From: Phaeoceros laevis
Taxonomy: Eukaryota; Anthocerotophyta; Anthocerotopsida; Notothyladales
Length of the DNA stretch: 64,000 nucleotides
Assembly: GCA_049999765.1 (NCBI GenBank)
Contig: JBNGIQ010009580.1
Location: 1-64,000 of the forward strand
Direction: 5' to 3'
The position numbers were made by a program, and so were the translations under genes. Under the pieces are notes generated by a model that did not search any database, was not told the DNA's origin, and worked only from the letters and a program-made list of their open reading frames with translations. Shown one piece after another: positions 1 to 11,009 of this stretch (position 1 is its first letter; each line of letters opens with the position of its first letter).

Positions 1-509
1 GAGGGCATGGTCAAGTAGGTCTTGAAATTCACCCCTGAATTCGGTGCCCTGGTCCATCAAGCATTCCGCACACGCCCCAAACCTGCTGAGGACCTGCTGA
101 AGAAAAGCTTGGCTAGTGCTACGAGATGTCTTGTCAGGTAGCGCAACCAATTCCACCCACTTCGAGAAGTGTTCAATCATAACCATAATGTAGACGTTGC
201 CCCTTGGGGTGGTAGGAAGCTCCCCAGCCAGATCACAAGACCATCTGTAGAAAAGGCCCTAGATCGGCAGCGGTTGGAGCGAATGGTCCTGTCATTGAAA
301 GAGGACTTGACACGGTCGCATTGTACGCACCGTGCCACCGCTTGGCGAACCTGCGAGTACATTCCTGCCCAGTGATAATGTGGCGCTAAAAGACTGTGTG
401 TCCTTTTTATGCCGAAATGGCCCAGCTCTGCATGCACCTGCTGGATAAGTCCCGCGCGATCATGTTCAGGGGGTACCAAACGTTCCCCCTCTGGCAGTAT
501 CCTGACCAA
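1..509 (-). pseudogene. Integrase of the gypsy element: zinc-binding domain and start of the catalytic core, partial
   Basis: From 509 the frame encodes an HHCC zinc-binding domain (VHAELGHFGIKRTH then CVQCDRVK), which binds element ends. The catalytic core begins with DLAGELPTTPRGN and VMIEHFSKWVELVALPDK, then MDQGTEFRGEFQDLL at the left edge. Getting from one to the other needs a frame change near 250. The first core acidic residue, usually Asp in ID.FSKW, reads as Glu (IEHFSKW). The D-D-35-E site cannot be fully checked because the sequence ends. Confidence 0.85.
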
Positions 510-830
510 GTGGTCTGTCCTCCAAACATAACGCTTAGCTCGCTATTGGATTCTGTCCCGCTGTGAAGCATTTATGCCCTGTGGGTAAATTCCTGTTCGC
601 AAGAAATGCATGGTGTCCTGATCCTGCCATATATCTCGCCTGGAAGTGGCAGCCACTATCATAGAGTTGACCAGACAGGCTAGATAAGCTGCTGAAGTGA
701 TAGAAACCCGGGTTGGCACATCATGGTCCATACGGGCTTCAGTCGATGCACCACCTCAAATTTGTATTCCTGCAAGATGAGAGCCCACCTGGCCAGTTTA
801 CCACTAAGCTCATCATTAGTCATTAGCCAT
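510..830 (-). pseudogene. RNase H C-terminus to integrase connection of the gypsy element, heavily broken
   Basis: Just beyond the RT stop, minus-strand sequence reads RWLMTNDELSGKLARW and ALILQEYKFEVVHR, the conserved end of gypsy RNase H, in a frame other than the RT frame. After about 740 the similarity fades and short frames with stops follow up to the integrase zinc finger. I treat it as the decayed connection domain. Confidence 0.6.
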
Positions 831-2276
831 CTACGGTCGAAAATGGGACACCGCCCACACTACTGCCAGACATTCACCTTCGTAGGATGAGTAGTTGGAC
901 TCAGCTTGGTTGTTGCTACGGGATGCGTAGGCAACCACATGCTCCTCACTACCAATATCATGTTGCGTCAGAACAGCTCCAATGCCTAGACCAAACCAAT
1001 CTGTGTGCAGAATGAAAGGCTTAGTGAAATCAGGCCTCCTTAGCAATGGCTGCTCAGTGAGGCTTTTTTTCAGGCTCTCAAATGCTGCTTGGCACTCTTG
1101 ATCCCACTTCCATGGCACGTCCTTCTTCAGCAATCCATACAATGGTTTAGCTACTCGGCTAAAGTCCGGCACATATACCCTGTAATAATTGTATAGCCCA
1201 ATAAACGCCCTGAGCTTCGGCACATCTTGAGGTGCAGCCACTTTGTTGATCGCATCCACCTTGGCCAAGTGAGGCATCATGCCATCAGGCACGATCCTGT
1301 GCCCTAGATACACCACTGTATCCATGCCTAATTCACACTTAGCTGGGTGGCAATGCAAGTTTGCTTTGATCAACCTAAGGAATAGGTCCTCCAAATGCAA
1401 GAGGTGCTCCTCAAACGTGCTGCTGTGAACCAGCACGTCATCAATGTAACATTTGAGGTGATCAGACCCCGCCAGCACTTGATCCATGACTCTTTGGAAT
1501 GCCACAGGTGCACTCTTCAACCCAAAAGGGAGCACGGGCCATTCCCACAGCTGACTACTGCAGTGAAAGGCAGTCTTGTGATAGTCCTCTTCCTCCAAAC
1601 AGATCTGGTTGAATCCTTGCCTTAAGTCAAGAATGGAAAAGTATTTCGCATCCCAGATGCTGTCAAAGATCTCCTCCGGGGTAGGCATTGGGTATCGATC
1701 CTGCGGGGTGACCATGTTCAATGGTCGATAATCTCCACACATTCTCTTCTCCGTCCATAACCCTTGACTGTCCTTCTTAGCTGGCAACATTGTGGCTGCA
1801 GCAAAACTGGAGGATGAAGGTCTAATCAAACCTGCTTCATGCAACTCCTTGCATCTGGCATTGACTAGCTCCCACTCATGCTTGCTTAGTCGATGACAGC
1901 GCTTAAAGATAGGTGAATCATCAGACAGATTCAACCGAAACTTCATCACATTGCACTTGGTTAGCTCACACATGGAAAAGGCAAAGCAACTGCGGTATTT
2001 CCCCAGTAATTCCTTCAATTGCGCCTTCTCCTTAGCTGTAAGTTGCGCCCCCATGGTCCAGGCAAACGAATCTGGGCTGGCAGCTGGTGTTGGTGGGTGA
2101 CCCGCACCCTGCTGCATAGCAGTAAACGCCTCCTGTGTCCAAGCCTGGTGCATCCTAGCCTCCTGCATCCCATCCTGAACCGGCATGTACTTCGAACTGG
2201 AGTAAGAAAGCTCCTGACAATAAAATCCGGGGAACTCCCCCCCCCCCAGCAGTGGGCCAAAAAGAATACCTGCCAC
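831..2276 (-). pseudogene. Reverse transcriptase and N-terminal RNase H of the gypsy element
   Basis: An open frame of about 480 codons. It contains the gypsy RT fingers (RMCGDYRPLN), the DLRQGFNQI region, PFGLKSAPVAFQRVM, and the catalytic YIDD box (CYIDDVLVHS). The thumb region (YLGHRIVPDG, FIGLYNYYR) and the start of the RNase H domain (ILHTDWFGLGIGAVL; YASRSNNQAESNY) follow. RT copies the element RNA into cDNA. The frame stops at TAG 831-833 just after HFRP. Immediately downstream the expected WLMTNDE...LARWALILQEY continues in another frame, and the residues usually between them (YLYG...TDH) are absent, so a short deletion has truncated RNase H. The upstream boundary with the methyltransferase is a frame change at the C11 run. 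Confidence 0.92.
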
Positions 2277-3792
2277 CGCTTGGAAGGTAGACGAAGTCTG
2301 GATGCCAGGTGATACTCTGGTAGACCGGCTTACAGCTGTAAGTTAGTCCCCGGAGCATCTGAAACATTAAGCAAGCGGATACGAACCAAGACATAGCATT
2401 TAGGTCAAGAGCTTTGCTAAGAAGTGCATTCCGTTGAGGCTGATTCAACTTGCGGTGAGCAGTGGTGCCGGTGCGAAAACCAAGGGCACGTTTCCTCTCC
2501 TCTGCACTAGGGGCCTCCCAAACTCCGGAGTCATGTCGCTGGACCATGCCTGTGCCTTCCCCACGGAATGCATGGGAGCCTGGATAGGAAACCAAGGTTG
2601 GCCAAGCTGCCCGAGGAAGGTTGGGCTTGTTGACTAGGAACCAAGGCAACTTTTCTGGCCGGTGAACCGGTTTGCAAATCGAGTCTTGATCCAAAATCTG
2701 TGAAACAGTGAGTGAAGGGTCTTGAATAGTATACTGCAAAGCTAGCTGAAGCACATGCGTAGGAGCCAGATTGGTCCACATGTTCCTGAGCCGATGAGCG
2801 AGGCTGCCGCATTGTACTGCGTCGATCAACAAGGGTGTGCCCACCATATGTTGGATGACGGCGAAATCCTCCTTCACTGTGGCACGTCCATCGAACTATG
2901 CCGGAGTGTTCTCCAGGATGTACCCTGCTACGGGATTATCCTGCTGAATCCAACCGATGAGGCGGACAAGATCTGCGAACAACCCAGAATGCACATCTGC
3001 AAGTCCCCTGCCTGCACCAGCCTGGGAGAAGCTCTGGCATTCCCATCCGGCCACCACTAAGTGAATGGGCCCAATCATGCTGATGTGTTGCCACTGAATG
3101 AGGGTCACATCGGCAGGAACGGTTGTGAAAGCTGCCTCCTATGCCGCGATTGGGAACTGTTGAGGATAAGCTTGATGCAGCTGCTCCAAGCGGCTTTCTG
3201 CTACGATTCTGGCATGAAAGCTAATGTCGTAGTAGACATATCTCTGAATTCGCATGCCAGATTTTAAGAGGGCCTCCAGACCGGTTGCCATTCCCCCAAA
3301 CAGCTCAAGCATCACAATGCCATTCTCCGGTGGCTACCACTGAATGGTGGTGCTGAGGATGGGCTGGACAGCCAGCTGAGGAGAACCCATAGTGGTGAGA
3401 GATTCCACCTTTTCTAAGGCCTCCTGCATGCTAACCTTGCTATGCTGCAGCAATTGGACCGTCTCTGGCAGATACTGTAGGGGTGCAGGAGTGGAAAAGG
3501 CAGCCAGCACGTCAAAGTATTCCACTTCTGGCTCTTCACCTGCTACCTCCAGATCCTCATAAGCCATGCCATCAGTTCTACGTGCTGCGCAGACCTCAAC
3601 AGCTAACTGTTCATCAGCTGCAAGGATAGGGACTGCATCATAAAAGCACTCCTCCGAGTCTGCAACATCGTCCACCAATTCATAGGTTACGTTACAGGCT
3701 TCTTTGAGGGCTGTGTGAGCCACACCCATCTGGGTCCCGTGGAGGTCCAGCGGCAAAAACCCAAAGTGATGACCTGCACCTTCCCAATCCAC
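2155..3792 (-). pseudogene. Cytosine-5 DNA methyltransferase domain (DNMT3/DRM-like) inside the retrotransposon polyprotein
   Basis: This lies between protease and RT, in the same frame as the protease. After a linker of about 150 codons comes AdoMet-binding motif I (VMLELFGGMATG, about 3315-3280). The catalytic-loop motif IV follows, GWECQSFSQAG, with the nucleophilic Cys codon at 3037-3039 and downstream GLADVHSGLFADL. Next are motif VI (ENTPA, about 2900), motif VIII (SLAHRLRNMWTNLA, about 2800), a probable target-recognition region, and motifs IX/X (ERKRALGFRTGTTA; RNALLSKALDLNAMSW, to about 2400). The AHRLRNMW block and the C-terminal LL.KA.D.N pattern recall DNMT3/DRM enzymes. TAG stops interrupt it at 3334, 3139 and 2896, so this copy is probably inactive. 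In an active element it would methylate cytosines, perhaps in the element's own cDNA (inference). Confidence 0.85.
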
Positions 3793-3813
3793 CCGATAGT
3801 AAGCATGTTCCGT

Positions 3814-4362
3814 CTAATTATCGATGGCCATGCCTGGTGGAAACAATACCTCCTGCCCCATCAACACGTCGTAGCTAGTGGCGGACGTTATTAAGCATCT
3901 GACTTTAAGCCCCATGGTCTGCCTGGTCCCAGGATTGAATGTGATATCCAGCAGTTGTGCAGTCTCACCTTGAACCCTTTCAACCTTGCCTCCGGCTGCG
4001 CGAATCCTCCAGGCAGAGTCTCTTAGTGCTGCGCCCACCAGGCCGAGTTTGAGTGCGAACCCAGCTCCGATGATAACGGGCTGAGCCCTGGTATCCAGCA
4101 GAGCCACTCGAGGAGTGAGGCCATTGATGACTACTGCTCCTTCGCGGTTATCGACAAACACCGCTCCAAGATTGACCAACATGCAATCTGCGGGAGCCAC
4201 GGCTGGCAATCCCTTGGCAACCTGGTGAAGCACCGCACTGTGAAGGGCCTTTGTTCCAGAACTTCGGTCAAGCTTGGTGGCAATCCCGAATGCTCTTGAC
4301 TCAGGATTCCCTCCTGATCCTGTTCGCCAGGTTGCAGCCATGGCTGAGCCGTGGTAGCCCAC
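3814..4362 (-). pseudogene. retropepsin-like aspartic protease domain of the gypsy element
   Basis: The segment has the usual retropepsin layout: a hydrophobic strand leading to an active-site-like ALLDTRAQPVIIG, then a variable region and a C-terminal VLMGQEVLF-type segment typical of gypsy proteases. The canonical triad is D-S/T-G. Here the glycine position is Arg (DTR), which would probably abolish catalysis. The frame ends at TAG 3814-3816 but continues in the same frame (YYRVDWEG) into the methyltransferase linker. The protease would normally cut the polyprotein in the particle. Confidence 0.65.
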
Positions 4363-5009
4363 ACGGGTGGTGCCATGCTCAGCTGCTCCAGATCCTCCGC
4401 GCGGCCTTGTGCCAGCCCTGCCATGTGCTGCCCCGCAGCTCCTGCAGGATCCAACGCAGCTGTCCGCGACAAAACCTGAGCCGCAGCGGGCAGTCCTGGA
4501 TGCCCCGCGCCCACAGGTTCCACTCCTCCAACCGGGATCCGTGCCTTGTGCCCGTGCCCGACAGCCCCAGCACCCAATTGCGCTGAGTTTGCAACTGCAG
4601 AACTCGCGCTCTTAGGGACGGCATTCCTGCTTTGCTTCCTAATGAGCACCAGTGGAGGTGGCTGTGGTTCATCTTCGCCGCCTAGCTCGCTTAGCGCCTC
4701 CTCGGTGCGTTCCTCGCTCACTAGCATGCCTTGACAAAGGGTGCGCACCACCTGAGCAGCAGAAACCCCAAGTTCTCGAAATGAGAACAACTGTGCCGCC
4801 ATGATCCGTTCCAGCACTTGTGCTGGCTGCAACGCCGTGCCTGATGTTTGCCCCAACCCTGGCCGGAATGCGAAAGACCCGTCCTGCGGCGCGGCGAACA
4901 CCCCTGGCTCATGCGCAAGCCCAACATGTACAGGGCTACCACGCCCGGATGACGGTGCTGGCGAGGATTCGCCCCTTCCTGCCGTGGCTCCTAAGCTCGG
5001 TGCATGCAC
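4131..5009 (-). pseudogene. gag-protease linker region of the gypsy element
   Basis: This open stretch of about 290 codons follows directly in frame after the TAG at 5010. It is rich in Ala, Gly, Pro and Gln with an acidic patch, and I recognise no domain in its first two thirds. Its 3' part overlaps the protease frame (4362-3814), which is shifted relative to it, so the coding path must change frame between about 4340 and 4250. It is most simply the spacer between nucleocapsid and protease in the polyprotein. Confidence 0.5.
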
Positions 5010-7063
5010 CTATTCTTCCTCCGGCATGGACGGTAGAGAATTAACACCGGCCTGCCGCAGCTCTGATGGCGTTGGGCTGCGCGGCAGCGCCTGCTCCTGC
5101 TCCTGCTCAGTGCTCATAGGCTCAAATGAGAGAGGAATGGCCACTTGCGCTCCCCGAGCTCGGGTAGTCGATCCTTCTGCTCGTGTCGTTGGCGCGTCGT
5201 TCCCTCGGCCGGCGGCATGCCTTCTTCCAGCAGCCTGGACGGCTGCCTCCCATTGCTCTTCCTCTGCCGTGAGCTGGCTCCGATACCTCTGCCACCGGGT
5301 AGCATTGTCCTCAGCACCCTCTTCCCGCACCACCATGCATGCATCGTAGGGTAATCCATAACGCTGAGGAGGAGGCGCCCCATCTGTCGCGGCTCTGGTG
5401 TCACTGGCACGAGTTGCAAAACTGACCGTCAGGGTCTTGACCTGAGCCTTCAGGGCTTCTAGCTCTGCTGTCATCGCAGCAGCCTTGGCCACCTCTGCAA
5501 GGTTAGCCTCGACGGCCTTAGCTTTCTGTTTTGCCCGTTTGGCTGCCGACCTCTCTGCTGCTTTCTCATCCACAGCTGGTACAGCGGGCTGACCTGGTTT
5601 GGCTGCCTCCATGGTTTCACACTCCTTAACCATCCTCATGCTCCTCCTCTCAGGATGCTTAGAAAAGCACAACGCCTTCACGTGCCCGTCCTTATTGCAG
5701 AATGAGCAATGGAGACTGGTAGTAGGACAGACGCATTGTGGTGAGGCATGCTCACTGCTGGCGCAGTAGTTGCATCCAAAAGCAGGTAACCCCGCATTCA
5801 CTACTATGGCAGCATGAGTGGTTTTGACATTGTGCTGGTCCTTTGCCAGCCCAGATCCTCTCCCGGATGACCTAGAACCCACAGCATCCACTTCTTTCCT
5901 AGCAGGGCTAGGGTTAGCTTCTGCTTCATGAGCTTCGAAATGAGCATAGGCCATCTCATACCTTTCAGCCGCCAAATAGACGTCATGCATGGTACAGGTG
6001 TCACCAATGTCATGAAACATCCGATCTTTAATCTTCTAATACAGCATTTCGTTGGACTGCAATGCCTCAAAAACTTCTGAGCAGCCGCGTCAGGAGCCAT
6101 CCCTCCAGTGTCCTGGATCAATTTGCTAATGCGGGTATACAACATCCTCAAAGTTTCTCCCTTCTGCCACGTCACATTCCATAATTCTCGAATCTTGTCA
6201 GTGTTCTTGGTAGGGAACTCCCTCTGTAGAATGGTAAAGAAAGCACCAACAGGATCAAGGTCAACCGGGGTACTCACTGTTGGGGAGATGCCCTGGGTGG
6301 CTGCAAGCAGTTCATCCGGGGTCAACGTGACACTAGTGGGCACCGGCGTTGGTGGAGTAGTAGCTGCCCTAGCAGCATGTGCTGCAATAGCAGCCTGCAA
6401 AGCTGTCTAAGTGGCCTGGGCAATGGCGGCAGCATAAGCCGGATTAGGTAGCACACGATCCCTCAACAAGACAGCCTGATGTTCTTCATAAAGCGTATAT
6501 GCCTCATCTGTTAGATACTTGGCTAGCATGCGGAAGGCATACCTCTGGCTGTAGTGCTGCTGCAATTTCACCTCCCACTCAATGATCAACGAGTAAAAAC
6601 AAGCACGAAACTCTCTGAGTGCAACCGTACCAGGCCTGCCACTAAATCGATCGATTTTAGTGGTACTGACATGTCCCCCTTCCATGATGCTGGCCGGTGG
6701 AACTGGTAGTAAACAGGTCACCCCCTGCCAAGTGCCTACTTGGCCGCTCGTCCTTGCTTGTCCACACTCTTCTTCTTCGTCAGATGATTCTGACTCTGAG
6801 CCCGATGTGGGTGGTTCTTCTTCAATGGTGTCCGACTCACAGCCTGAGCCCGAGCCCACCGACTCCTCCTTGACCTCAGAACTTCCTCCGTCCTGCACTT
6901 CCGACAGCCGTGGGAATACCTCCCGTGTGGTTGGTGTGATAGTCGTAGGTGCTGGAACATCCGAAATTGTTGTGGATCGTGACCTGGCAGGCTCCCGTCT
7001 TGTAGAGGGCCGCTGCCAGTATGACGTGCTAGTGTTCTGATCGCTTCCGCTCCTCCCAGCCAT
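5010..7063 (-). pseudogene. gag region of the gypsy element, with capsid-like segment and zinc knuckle
   Basis: The reading starts at ATG 7063 with a Ser/Glu-rich acidic N-terminus, followed by a gag/capsid-like stretch (ELWNVTWQKGETLRML, then SKLIQDTGGM). A TAG at 6407-6409 interrupts it, and reading continues in the same frame to about 6065, where the frame changes. The last part, from about 6020, has a CX2CX4HX4C zinc knuckle (CSFCNKDGHVKALC) that would bind RNA during packaging, preceded by a second Cys/His cluster. It ends at a TAG at 5010-5012. In an active element this protein would form the virus-like particle. The stop and frameshift mark this copy as non-functional unless they are suppressed. 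Confidence 0.8.
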
Positions 7064-7074
7064 GAAGGCAACAA

Positions 7075-7628
7075 TCCTGTCCTCTGAGTAGTTTCATCGG
7101 ATGGTTAGTAGCCTCCAGCATAGCTGGTGAGCACTTTCGCAGCACCTAGGTGCATGCAGGGGCAAGCGGCTCCCCTTTTCCCTACACAACTCTTAAACAC
7201 AACTCCTCAAACATGATAAGCTGCGGCTGGAAATCAGCAAAGAGTCTTAGCAAGTGAAAGCCTCTTTTGTGCAAGCATACACAATCACAGACTTGAAAAA
7301 CCCACAACAGTGGGGAGTCCAACTCAATTCCCAGGCAAGCGCAAATGACAATACGAACATTCGTGAATCAGAAATACCCAGAACGGATTAGAGCTGCAGC
7401 TTCAAGCGCACAGCTCTCGCCTATGTTGGTAACTTGCTAAGACTGCCGGTAAAAGAGCGGCAGTCGGTTTAACTAGTGATCACTCTCTCTCCTAAGGAGC
7501 TGCCGCCGCCGGCATGGAAATACGCCGCATGTCCCGGCGGTTAATAAAAGACCAGCAACAGCTTGTCCTCAACGGGCCTCAGCACTGTAACAAAACCTGG
7601 TCAGGAAGCTACCCGCTAAGTGGTGACA
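7075..7628 (-). repeat. Candidate 5' LTR and leader of the gypsy element
   Basis: This stretch lies upstream of the gag ATG, has no coding potential I can see, and on the minus strand begins TGTCACCACTTAGCGGG at 7628, an LTR-like start. I could not find a convincing tRNA primer-binding site or the matching CA end, and the second LTR lies outside the window. The assignment rests on position only. Confidence 0.3.
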
Positions 7629-10600
7629 CCGACATGCGAAAGCGTTTGGAAAGCTAAGTAACGTTCAAAGTAATGAAAAGGTACGCGGCTTTTAAAGAAG
7701 CTACATGCGAAACAAAAAGAAACCAAGAGCCTATGCAAGGCGGCATGACACCAGCTCAACATGATTCAGTAGAGCACCATATTCCTAAGCATACCTGGCA
7801 TCTCTCAGCTGAGCGACGTGGGATACCACAGCTTGACAACTTGCTAGTGTATGTCGCGGGCTTGCTACACTTGCACTTTTGCAGACTGAGATCATCCTGC
7901 TCCACAATCTTGCTTATATAGGAAATGGATATCCACCTCTCCTCAAGGCTCGGATTGGTTTCTTAAAATTTCCTTGGTATGTTTTTTCTTCTTTTTCTAA
8001 GAATGTTTTAGCCTTGCATTAATTAAAATTTGATTCCAAGGGCCAAGGAGCAATGGTTTGCATTTGTATGTTTTTTCTTTTCTCCAAGAATGTTCTAGCA
8101 TTGTATGAATTGAAGTTTGATTCCAAGGGTCAAGGAGCAAAGTTTTGCATAGCATGTCAATGTAACGTTTTTCTAAGACACACTTCCCTAGCTCGTTTTT
8201 GAAAGAAGGAATTTGACAGGCTTGTCTAAAAAGGTTTTGCATGTTACTATCTGTTTTGCTTGTTGATCACTACTTGTCTTTAGACCACCTGTAATTAATA
8301 TGCATTTCATGACCATGCACATGTTGATGAACTCGTTCATGTGTCAACCTGCATTTCATTCTATTTTTATGAACGTTGGTATACGGGTATACCTCAGGGT
8401 AGGCCTCGCAGTCGTAACCAAAACCAGCAAGTCATTGTCGTTACCATCAAAACTCTTGCATCCAACCTTTCCCTTATGATCAATATCCAACACACACTTT
8501 AAAAGTAGAATTGTCTTGACATCCTCGACAGCCCCGCCATGTGTGGTATGCAAGTACGCTGTCAAACACTTGAAATAAGCTTCCTTCCTTCCCGCCCCTG
8601 CTGAACTAAATTGAATTGAGCTAAAGTGGCAGCGTGCCAGTAAGCAATCCACATGCAAGGGCCGATTTGGGTTACAGCTCCCACGAGGCGAATTTGTCCT
8701 ACGGCTCTAACGTGTGGACCCTAGGAACCCATCAAGCAAGTAATAAAGTTTGTTCTTCTTCTCTTCTCAAGCTTGGCGATTCACCAAGTTGTGCCAAGAA
8801 AACCAACACCCCTGCAATGCACGGTCACACGTATGGATCCACTTGGTTGCAACTCGGTTTCAGGCGAAACTTGAAATCGTGTTTTGCAACCTCATGGAAC
8901 CTAGGACTGTGCAGTTTGTTGCAACCTGTTTCGTGGGTGCAACTTTTCGGTGACATGAGTGGGGTGGTATCCGGTTTGTTGTAGCAGGAGTGAGAATGCT
9001 CACTGGGAAACTACGGTTCCTGCACAACTATCTGGTTAGGGAAGGGCAAGGAGAAAAGTGCCAACAGTCTATTAGAACCTCACATCCACCTTAGGAATTT
9101 AATGAGAAATACAAACAGTGTCACTGAGCAAGGTTTTGAAGAGAACAGAGTATGGCGAGGGATAGCGCTATTAGCACCACGGTATGGGGGAAACAGCTCC
9201 TTCAGGACCCAGATGCTTTGTTATAGTAGGGCATGGATATTTTAGGGCTACAGACAAGGGTTAGGGCGCCATGGCTGCCACAGCGACTCCTATGTGGCAC
9301 ATTGTCCACCGAGGATGAATGACATGGCTGTCATCTGGTAGCGGCAACTTAGTAAACTGGGTCGGCCTGTGACTTTTGTGAGGAGGCCGTCTGAGGATTG
9401 CTTGGCCCCCTGCCATTCCTCCTCTCGCTGAAGCTGTGCGAATTTCCTCTTGCCGAAGCTATGCGGCACTATGAGAGCTCTTGCTGTGGGAAAGCTCTTG
9501 CTCTTTGCTAATCGCGCCATTAATGTGGATCCTCTATGCCCAACCATCTTGCAGCTAGGTTGGGCCTAAACCTAAACCCTTGAAGTTGGGCGGCTTGGAG
9601 GAGACACGACGCCAGTCCCATCAGCCCCCAACTAACAAACCACTAACTAACTAACGAGGCCTAAAAGAATGGGTGCACACACATCTTTTTACAAGGCTAC
9701 AATTTAGCTTATATTATTTTGTATGCTGAAGTGAAGGCAAAATAAGTTTAAATAACTAGCTAGGTGCCATTTGCCAAATGATTCTTTGTTTTTTGTGATT
9801 TCTAGCTAGGGAATACACCAGCAATCAAGTAGATGTGAAATAAGTTCAAATAACTAGCCGCAAATAACAAGCTGAAAATAACTAGAGTGCAAGTTGTTGC
9901 ATAAATAAAAATAAATACTCCCTAGCAAACAATTCAATGAATTACGATAAGTCTTAATAGTAGAATGTGAGTGAGAAATTTTAATTGTATGATTTTTGTG
10001 AATTTTGTGAACAGAAACACAACTTCTCACATCCACGAGCACATCTTGCCGAGAGAAAATAACATGCCAGCAAAGTATGAAGGAGGACGACGACGAGGAT
10101 ATTGTGGTTGTATGATATGGAGCACAAATTTAAAGAGGTGATAGTGTGGGAAAGAAGGATAGGAGGAGCTAGCACTTTTGGTAACCCTTTTGTTTGGATG
10201 CTGATCACAGAAGATGGATAACCTTAGAGTTCGGGACCCGCCTTAGAGGGGCAGGCATGTAATAGGGACTATATTGTCTTGATTTGAAAGAACAGAATTG
10301 AACATTATTCATGAATATTTACTCGAGTCCTCAATTCACATCATAGAATATGATTTCAAAAATATTGAACAATGTGTAGTGCTCTTCTTTGAACCAACTA
10401 GCTATTTAAGTGAGTAGCAACGTGAGCTCAACTTGCAAAGGGCTCCAATAGGAAAACACAGATAACAATCTTGAACAAGATGCATCCATACTCCTATATG
10501 ATCGCAGAATAACATGAAAGTTGATTAAATTGAAAGGATTCATTGGCCGCATGCGGTTGAATGAGTGAGGATTGGACTATGTAGAGTTGCCAAGCTCGAG

Positions 10601-11009
10601 CTCTTAATAGAGCTGGCCCAAGGAATCATGGCCCATAACACTTGCTAGGACTAAAAATGCTGCGAAGGGAGGTCCAGCAAATGAGATTGTAAGCCAGCCA
10701 AGACCTTGCAAGGTGTTGCATGGGGTCGATGGCCTTTGGAGTTCTCAAGCCTCGTGCTGCTTTGTATCTGTTTTGTTTAACCGTTTAACCCATTCCGGGG
10801 TCAGGGTCACATACTGGTACAATCCAGTACAAGATTGTCCTTACAAGCGGCTGGACTGGCTTCATTGAGCATGTCTGGCAGTGGTAGGATAGGGGTAAAT
10901 TAATTCAAACTCATGAGTCATGCTTGATTCAAGCATTCGGAATTTCAGACAACGCCGTGCGTTTCTCTTTTAAGGTTTATCTTTTAAATGTCTGGCAACT
11001 TGAGGCAAG
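7629..11009. other. Gene-poor stretch between the retrotransposon and the GC-rich repeat
   Basis: I recognise no gene here. The longest open frames are about 115 codons and match no family known to me. The DNA is AT-rich between about 9.65 and 10.55 kb and includes the tandem duplication at 7979-8150. A short telomere-like word (CCTAAACCTAAACCCT) lies at 9565-9580; two units are too few to call an interstitial telomere. The region may hold old transposon remnants. Confidence 0.5.
7979..8150. repeat. Imperfect tandem duplication of an ~85-bp AT-rich unit
   Basis: Two consecutive copies (7979-8063 and 8068-8150) share an ATGTTTTTTCTT start, an AGAATGTT.TAG core, a TTTGATTCCAAGGG block and an AAGGAGCAA end. 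They differ at scattered positions and small indels. No coding frame follows the repeat. Confidence 0.75.

Larger units (their letters stand above)
1..7628 (-). mobile_element. Ty3/gypsy LTR retrotransposon carrying a DNA methyltransferase, decayed, left end outside the window
   Basis: Read on the minus strand, the order is gag with a CCHC zinc knuckle, retropepsin-like protease, cytosine-5 DNA methyltransferase, reverse transcriptase with RNase H, and integrase. RT before integrase is the Ty3/gypsy order. The copy is not intact. Frames change near 6.06 kb, between 4.25 and 4.34 kb, at a C11 run at 2237-2247, near 830 and near 250. In-frame stops lie at 6407, 5010, 3814, 3334, 3139 and 2896. 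The integrase runs off the left edge, so the 3' LTR is not visible. The right limit (7628) is only the first minus-strand TGTCACC that could open an LTR; no second LTR or target duplication can be seen to confirm it. Confidence 0.9.

Noticed and set aside
2019-2312. Separate genes antisense to the RT and DNMT
   Set aside because: They are shadow frames of the polyprotein on the opposite strand.
8356-8984. Protein genes in the spacer after the retrotransposon
   Set aside because: Frames of 100-116 codons on both strands lack splice logic, codon bias or family likeness.
9565-9580. Interstitial telomere
   Set aside because: Only two CCTAAA-type units; too short to separate from chance.
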